A stretch of DNA of 8,817 nucleotides, taken from contig CAIXXI010000300.1 of the NCBI GenBank assembly GCA_903923345.1, forward strand, positions 1-8,817. The letters run 5' to 3'. The notes beneath the pieces were generated by a model. The model ran no database searches and was not told the DNA's origin. It worked only from the letters and a program-made list of their open reading frames with translations. Both the position numbers and the translations under genes were made by a program. The stretch comes from an uncultured Burkholderiales bacterium. GTDB taxonomy: Bacteria > Pseudomonadota > Gammaproteobacteria > Burkholderiales > Burkholderiaceae_E. Shown piece by piece: positions 7,132 through 8,817 of this stretch; within the stretch, counting starts at the first letter, position 1, and each line of letters opens with the position of its first letter.

Positions 7132-7818
7132 ATGGCGCGCATTCCGAGGCAGGTGATCGCCGGCTATCCCTATCACGTCATCCAGCGCGGCCATAACCGG
7201 CAGCAGGTCTTCGTCGACGATGTCGACCGCCGCGAATTCCTGGGCTGGCTCAAGGAGGCTGCCGAGGTCCATGGGCTGGCGATCCATGCCTATGTGCTGA
7301 TGGACAACCATGTGCACCTGCTGTGCACGCCGGCCCAGGGCGACTCGCTGGCCCGCACGGTTCAGGCGGTCGGGCGTCGGTATGTTCGCCGCTTCAACCG
7401 GCGGCATGGTCGCAGCGGCACGCTGTGGGAGGGTCGATTCCGGTCGTCGCTGGTCGAGGCGGACCGCTATCTGCTGGCCTGCCAGCGCTATATCGAGTCG
7501 AATCCGGTGCGGGCGGGCATGGTCGAAGGGGTGGCGGATTGGCCCTGGTCGAGCCATCGCCATCACATCGGTGTGGCGGTTGATCCGCTCGTGCGCAGCC
7601 ATCCGACGATTTTTGCGCTCGGCAACACGCCGTTCGAACGCGAATCCGCCTACCGGAAATTGTTCGATGAGTCGGTGCTTCAATCCGACCAGGACTGGCT
7701 GCGCCAGCGCCTGATCAATGGAAAGCCGACAGCGAGCACTGACTTCCAGCGTCAGCTGGAAGTGACGCACACCCTGCGCCTGATCCGCCCACCAGTCGGC
7801 CGCCCCCGGAAAACTTAA
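7132..7818 (+). CDS. REP-associated tyrosine transposase (RAYT, Y1/HUH family)
   Basis: A 228-residue single-strand DNA transposase-like protein of the Transposase_17/IS200-like family. RAYTs are usually single-copy and tied to short palindromic REP elements rather than to an insertion sequence. The N-terminus ARIPRQVIAGYPYHVIQRGHNRQQVF is typical. The HUH motif is MDNHVHLL (H60, H62) and the probable catalytic tyrosine is Y84 in GRRYVRRFNRRHGRSGTLWEGRF. The family block SNPVRAGMVEGVADWPWSSHRHH follows, and the protein ends in the basic GRPRKT seen in many RAYTs. All expected catalytic residues are present, so it looks intact. It lies 9 bases after dgt with no promoter room, so it is probably read through from the aro/dgt transcript. 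Its TAA stop (7816-7818) runs into the first palindrome downstream. The repeats immediately 3' support the RAYT assignment over a general IS200 transposase; no terminal repeats or second ORF of an IS are visible. Confidence 0.92.
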   Translation: MARIPRQVIAGYPYHVIQRGHNRQQVFVDDVDRREFLGWLKEAAEVHGLAIHAYVLMDNHVHLLCTPAQGDSLARTVQAVGRRYVRRFNRRHGRSGTLWEGRFRSSLVEADRYLLACQRYIESNPVRAGMVEGVADWPWSSHRHHIGVAVDPLVRSHPTIFALGNTPFERESAYRKLFDESVLQSDQDWLRQRLINGKPTASTDFQRQLEVTHTLRLIRPPVGRPRKT

Positions 7819-7837
7819 TTGGGGTCAGACCCCAATT
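7817..7837. repeat. REP-like palindrome, copy A
   Basis: A perfect 21-bp palindrome: 10-bp arms AATTGGGGTC and GACCCCAATT around a single central A. The last two bases of the RAYT stop codon are the first two bases of the palindrome. RNA from either strand could fold into a stem of about 9 bp with a CAG or CTG loop. GGGGTCAGA-type palindromes next to RAYT genes are familiar from other proteobacterial genomes (from memory, not searched). Confidence 0.85.
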
Positions 7838-7858
7838 TCGGGCCGAGCCCTTGAGCAA

Positions 7859-7885
7859 AATTATGTTCCGACCCCAATTAATTGG
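7859..7885. repeat. REP-like palindrome, degenerate or variant copy B
   Basis: Bases 7859-7879 match the copy A 21-mer at 17 of 21 positions: the right arm GACCCCAATT is intact and the left arm reads AATTATGTTC. Bases 7874-7885 also form a separate perfect 12-bp palindrome, CCAATTAATTGG, because the right arm is followed directly by AATTGG, which looks like the start of a further left arm. Either the copy has decayed, or it is a second repeat subtype (on the minus strand GGGGTCGGAACATAATT). Confidence 0.65.
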
Positions 7886-7905
7886 CGGGGCAATCAAATC
7901 AACAA

Positions 7906-7930
7906 TTAATTGGGGTCAGACCCCAATTAA
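7906..7930. repeat. REP-like palindrome, copy C (extended)
   Basis: The same 21-bp core as copy A (7908-7928, identical), with the palindrome extended to 25 bp by TT and AA on the outside, giving 12-bp arms around the central A. It ends 5 bases before the predicted -35 of gltB. Copy starts are 7817, 7859 and 7908, a spacing of 42 and 49 bases. Confidence 0.85.
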
Positions 7931-7935
7931 AGTGC

Positions 7936-7964
7936 TTGAGGCGGGTGCTGCACTGCACTATGCT
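7936..7964 (+). promoter_or_regulatory. Putative sigma70 promoter of gltB
   Basis: TTGAGG (7936-7941, 4 of 6 to TTGACA) and TATGCT (7959-7964, 4 of 6 to TATAAT) are separated by exactly 17 bases. Transcription would start near 7971, leaving a leader of about 20 bases before the gltB ATG. The upstream side is occupied by the AT-rimmed palindrome copy C. The prediction rests on consensus matching only. Confidence 0.5.
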
Positions 7965-7981
7965 CCGCGGTTCGCTCTGTT

Positions 7982-7985
7982 GGAG
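7982..7985 (+). promoter_or_regulatory. Ribosome binding site of gltB
   Basis: GGAG lies 7 bases upstream of ATG 7993, a standard Shine-Dalgarno spacing, and fixes the gltB start together with the normal propeptide length. Confidence 0.7.
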
Positions 7986-7992
7986 TATCGAG

Positions 7993-8817
7993 ATGACCCT
8001 GCCCGCCGCTCAAGGCCTGTACGACCCGTCCAATGAACACGATGCCTGCGGCGTCGGCTTCGTCGCCCACATCAAGGGCGACAAGAGCCACTCGATCGTT
8101 CAGCAGGGTTTGCAGATCCTCCTGAATCTCGATCACCGCGGCGCAACCGGCGCAGACGAGCTGTTTGGCGACGGCGCCGGCATCCTCATCCAGATCCCCG
8201 ACGAGCTCTACCGCACCGACATGGCACGCCAGGGCATCGCCCTGCCGCCGCGGGGCGAGTACGGTGTCGGCATGGTGTTCCTGCCGAAGGAACATGCCTC
8301 CCGCCAGGCCTGTGAGCAGGAGCTCGAGCGCACCGTCAAGGCCGAAGGCCAGCGCATCATCGGCTGGCGTGACGTACCGGTCGACCACGGCATGGAAATG
8401 AGCCCCCTGGTGCGCGAATCCGAACCAGTGATCCGCCAGCTCTTCATCGGCCGCGGGCGCGACGTCATGGTGCCCGATGCGCTCGAGCGCAAGCTCTACA
8501 TCATCCGCAAGGCGGCCAGCCACGCCATTCGCAACCTCGGTCTGAAGCACGGCAAGGAATACTTCGTGCCGTCGATGTCGACCCGAACCGTGGTCTACAA
8601 GGGCCTGCTGCTGGCCAATCAGGTCGGCCGTTATTACCTCGACCTCCAGGACCCAAGCTGCGTCTCGGCGCTGGCACTGGTGCACCAGCGATTCTCGACC
8701 AACACCTTCCCGGCCTGGGAGCTCGCCCACCCCTATCGCCTGCTCGCTCACAACGGCGAAATCAACACCGTCAAGGGCAACTACAACTGGATGCGCGCCC
8801 GCGAAGGCGTGATGGCC
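7993..8817 (+). CDS. gltB: Glutamate synthase large subunit, N-terminal part (3' truncated by window end)
   Basis: The NADPH-type glutamate synthase alpha subunit makes two glutamates from glutamine and 2-oxoglutarate together with GltD, in ammonia assimilation. Only the first 275 codons are in the window; the full protein is about 1500 residues or more. What is present is the class II glutamine amidotransferase domain. A short propeptide (residues 1-18) precedes C19 in EHDACGVGF, the expected N-terminal nucleophile after processing. Further motifs are LDHRGATGADELFGDGAGILIQIP, SMSTRTVVYKGLL, LVHQRFSTNTFPAWELAHPYRLLAHNGEINTVKGNYNWM. The frame runs open to the last base. The gene has its own likely promoter and good RBS, so it is probably transcribed independently of the dgt-RAYT unit, with the palindromic repeats in between. 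gltD would be expected beyond the window. Confidence 0.96.
   Translation, partial: MTLPAAQGLYDPSNEHDACGVGFVAHIKGDKSHSIVQQGLQILLNLDHRGATGADELFGDGAGILIQIPDELYRTDMARQGIALPPRGEYGVGMVFLPKEHASRQACEQELERTVKAEGQRIIGWRDVPVDHGMEMSPLVRESEPVIRQLFIGRGRDVMVPDALERKLYIIRKAASHAIRNLGLKHGKEYFVPSMSTRTVVYKGLLLANQVGRYYLDLQDPSCVSALALVHQRFSTNTFPAWELAHPYRLLAHNGEINTVKGNYNWMRAREGVMA

Noticed and set aside
7817..7845. Rho-independent terminator after RAYT
   Set aside because: Copy A would form a strong hairpin but is followed by only a short TT run and then GC-rich sequence, so intrinsic termination is possible but not supported enough to annotate.
7817..7930. CRISPR array
   Set aside because: There are only three copies, the repeats are full palindromes, spacing is uneven, one copy is degenerate and there are no cas genes; a REP-like cluster explains it better.
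7851..8036. Small plus-strand open frame from the repeat region into gltB
   Set aside because: It runs through the palindromes and then out of frame into gltB, with no RBS and no protein similarity recognised.
7927..8751. 274-codon minus-strand open frame over gltB
   Set aside because: The plus strand encodes unmistakable GltB amidotransferase sequence, so this is an antisense shadow.

Overview
The window is GC-rich, densely coded on the + strand, and has the order pilQ - [lipoprotein] - aroK - aroB - dgt - [RAYT] - gltB. From general knowledge, the backbone pilQ-aroK-aroB-dgt-gltB is typical of Betaproteobacteria, particularly Burkholderiales. The organism is therefore probably a piliated, high-GC betaproteobacterium. 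That is an inference from gene order and protein character, because no species-level marker is present.

Layout. 7-2274 is the type IV pilus secretin PilQ, essentially complete; its true start cannot be checked because only 6 bases lie upstream. 2292-4235 is a large outer-membrane-type lipoprotein made of about five bacterial Ig-like (Big_1/invasin-like) repeats, with a tandem pair of EF-hand-like calcium loops in the last repeat. It sits between pilQ and aroK, which are normally neighbours. 4312-4908 is shikimate kinase and 4862-5980 is 3-dehydroquinate synthase, with overlapping ends. 5980-7122 is a dGTPase-like HD hydrolase whose ATG shares a base with the aroB stop (TAATG). 7132-7818 is a REP-associated tyrosine transposase (RAYT, HUH/Y1 family), only 9 bases after dgt. 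7816-7930 holds three copies of a 21-bp palindromic repeat, and the RAYT stop codon touches the first copy. 7936-7964 is a good sigma70-type promoter next to the last palindrome, followed by gltB (7993 to the window end, 3' truncated).

How the genes relate. PilQ forms the outer-membrane pore for type IV pili. The Ig-repeat lipoprotein is cotranscribed by position and probably outer-membrane anchored, so a role in pilus function or surface adhesion is plausible but unproven. AroK and AroB catalyse the fifth and second steps of the shikimate pathway, Dgt hydrolyses dNTPs, and GltB is the large subunit of glutamate synthase; this core is a conserved chromosomal housekeeping run. The two departures from it are the lipoprotein insertion and the RAYT/palindrome module between dgt and gltB. 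No CRISPR, tRNA, rRNA or phage genes were seen, and no gene-free stretch exceeds about 175 bases.
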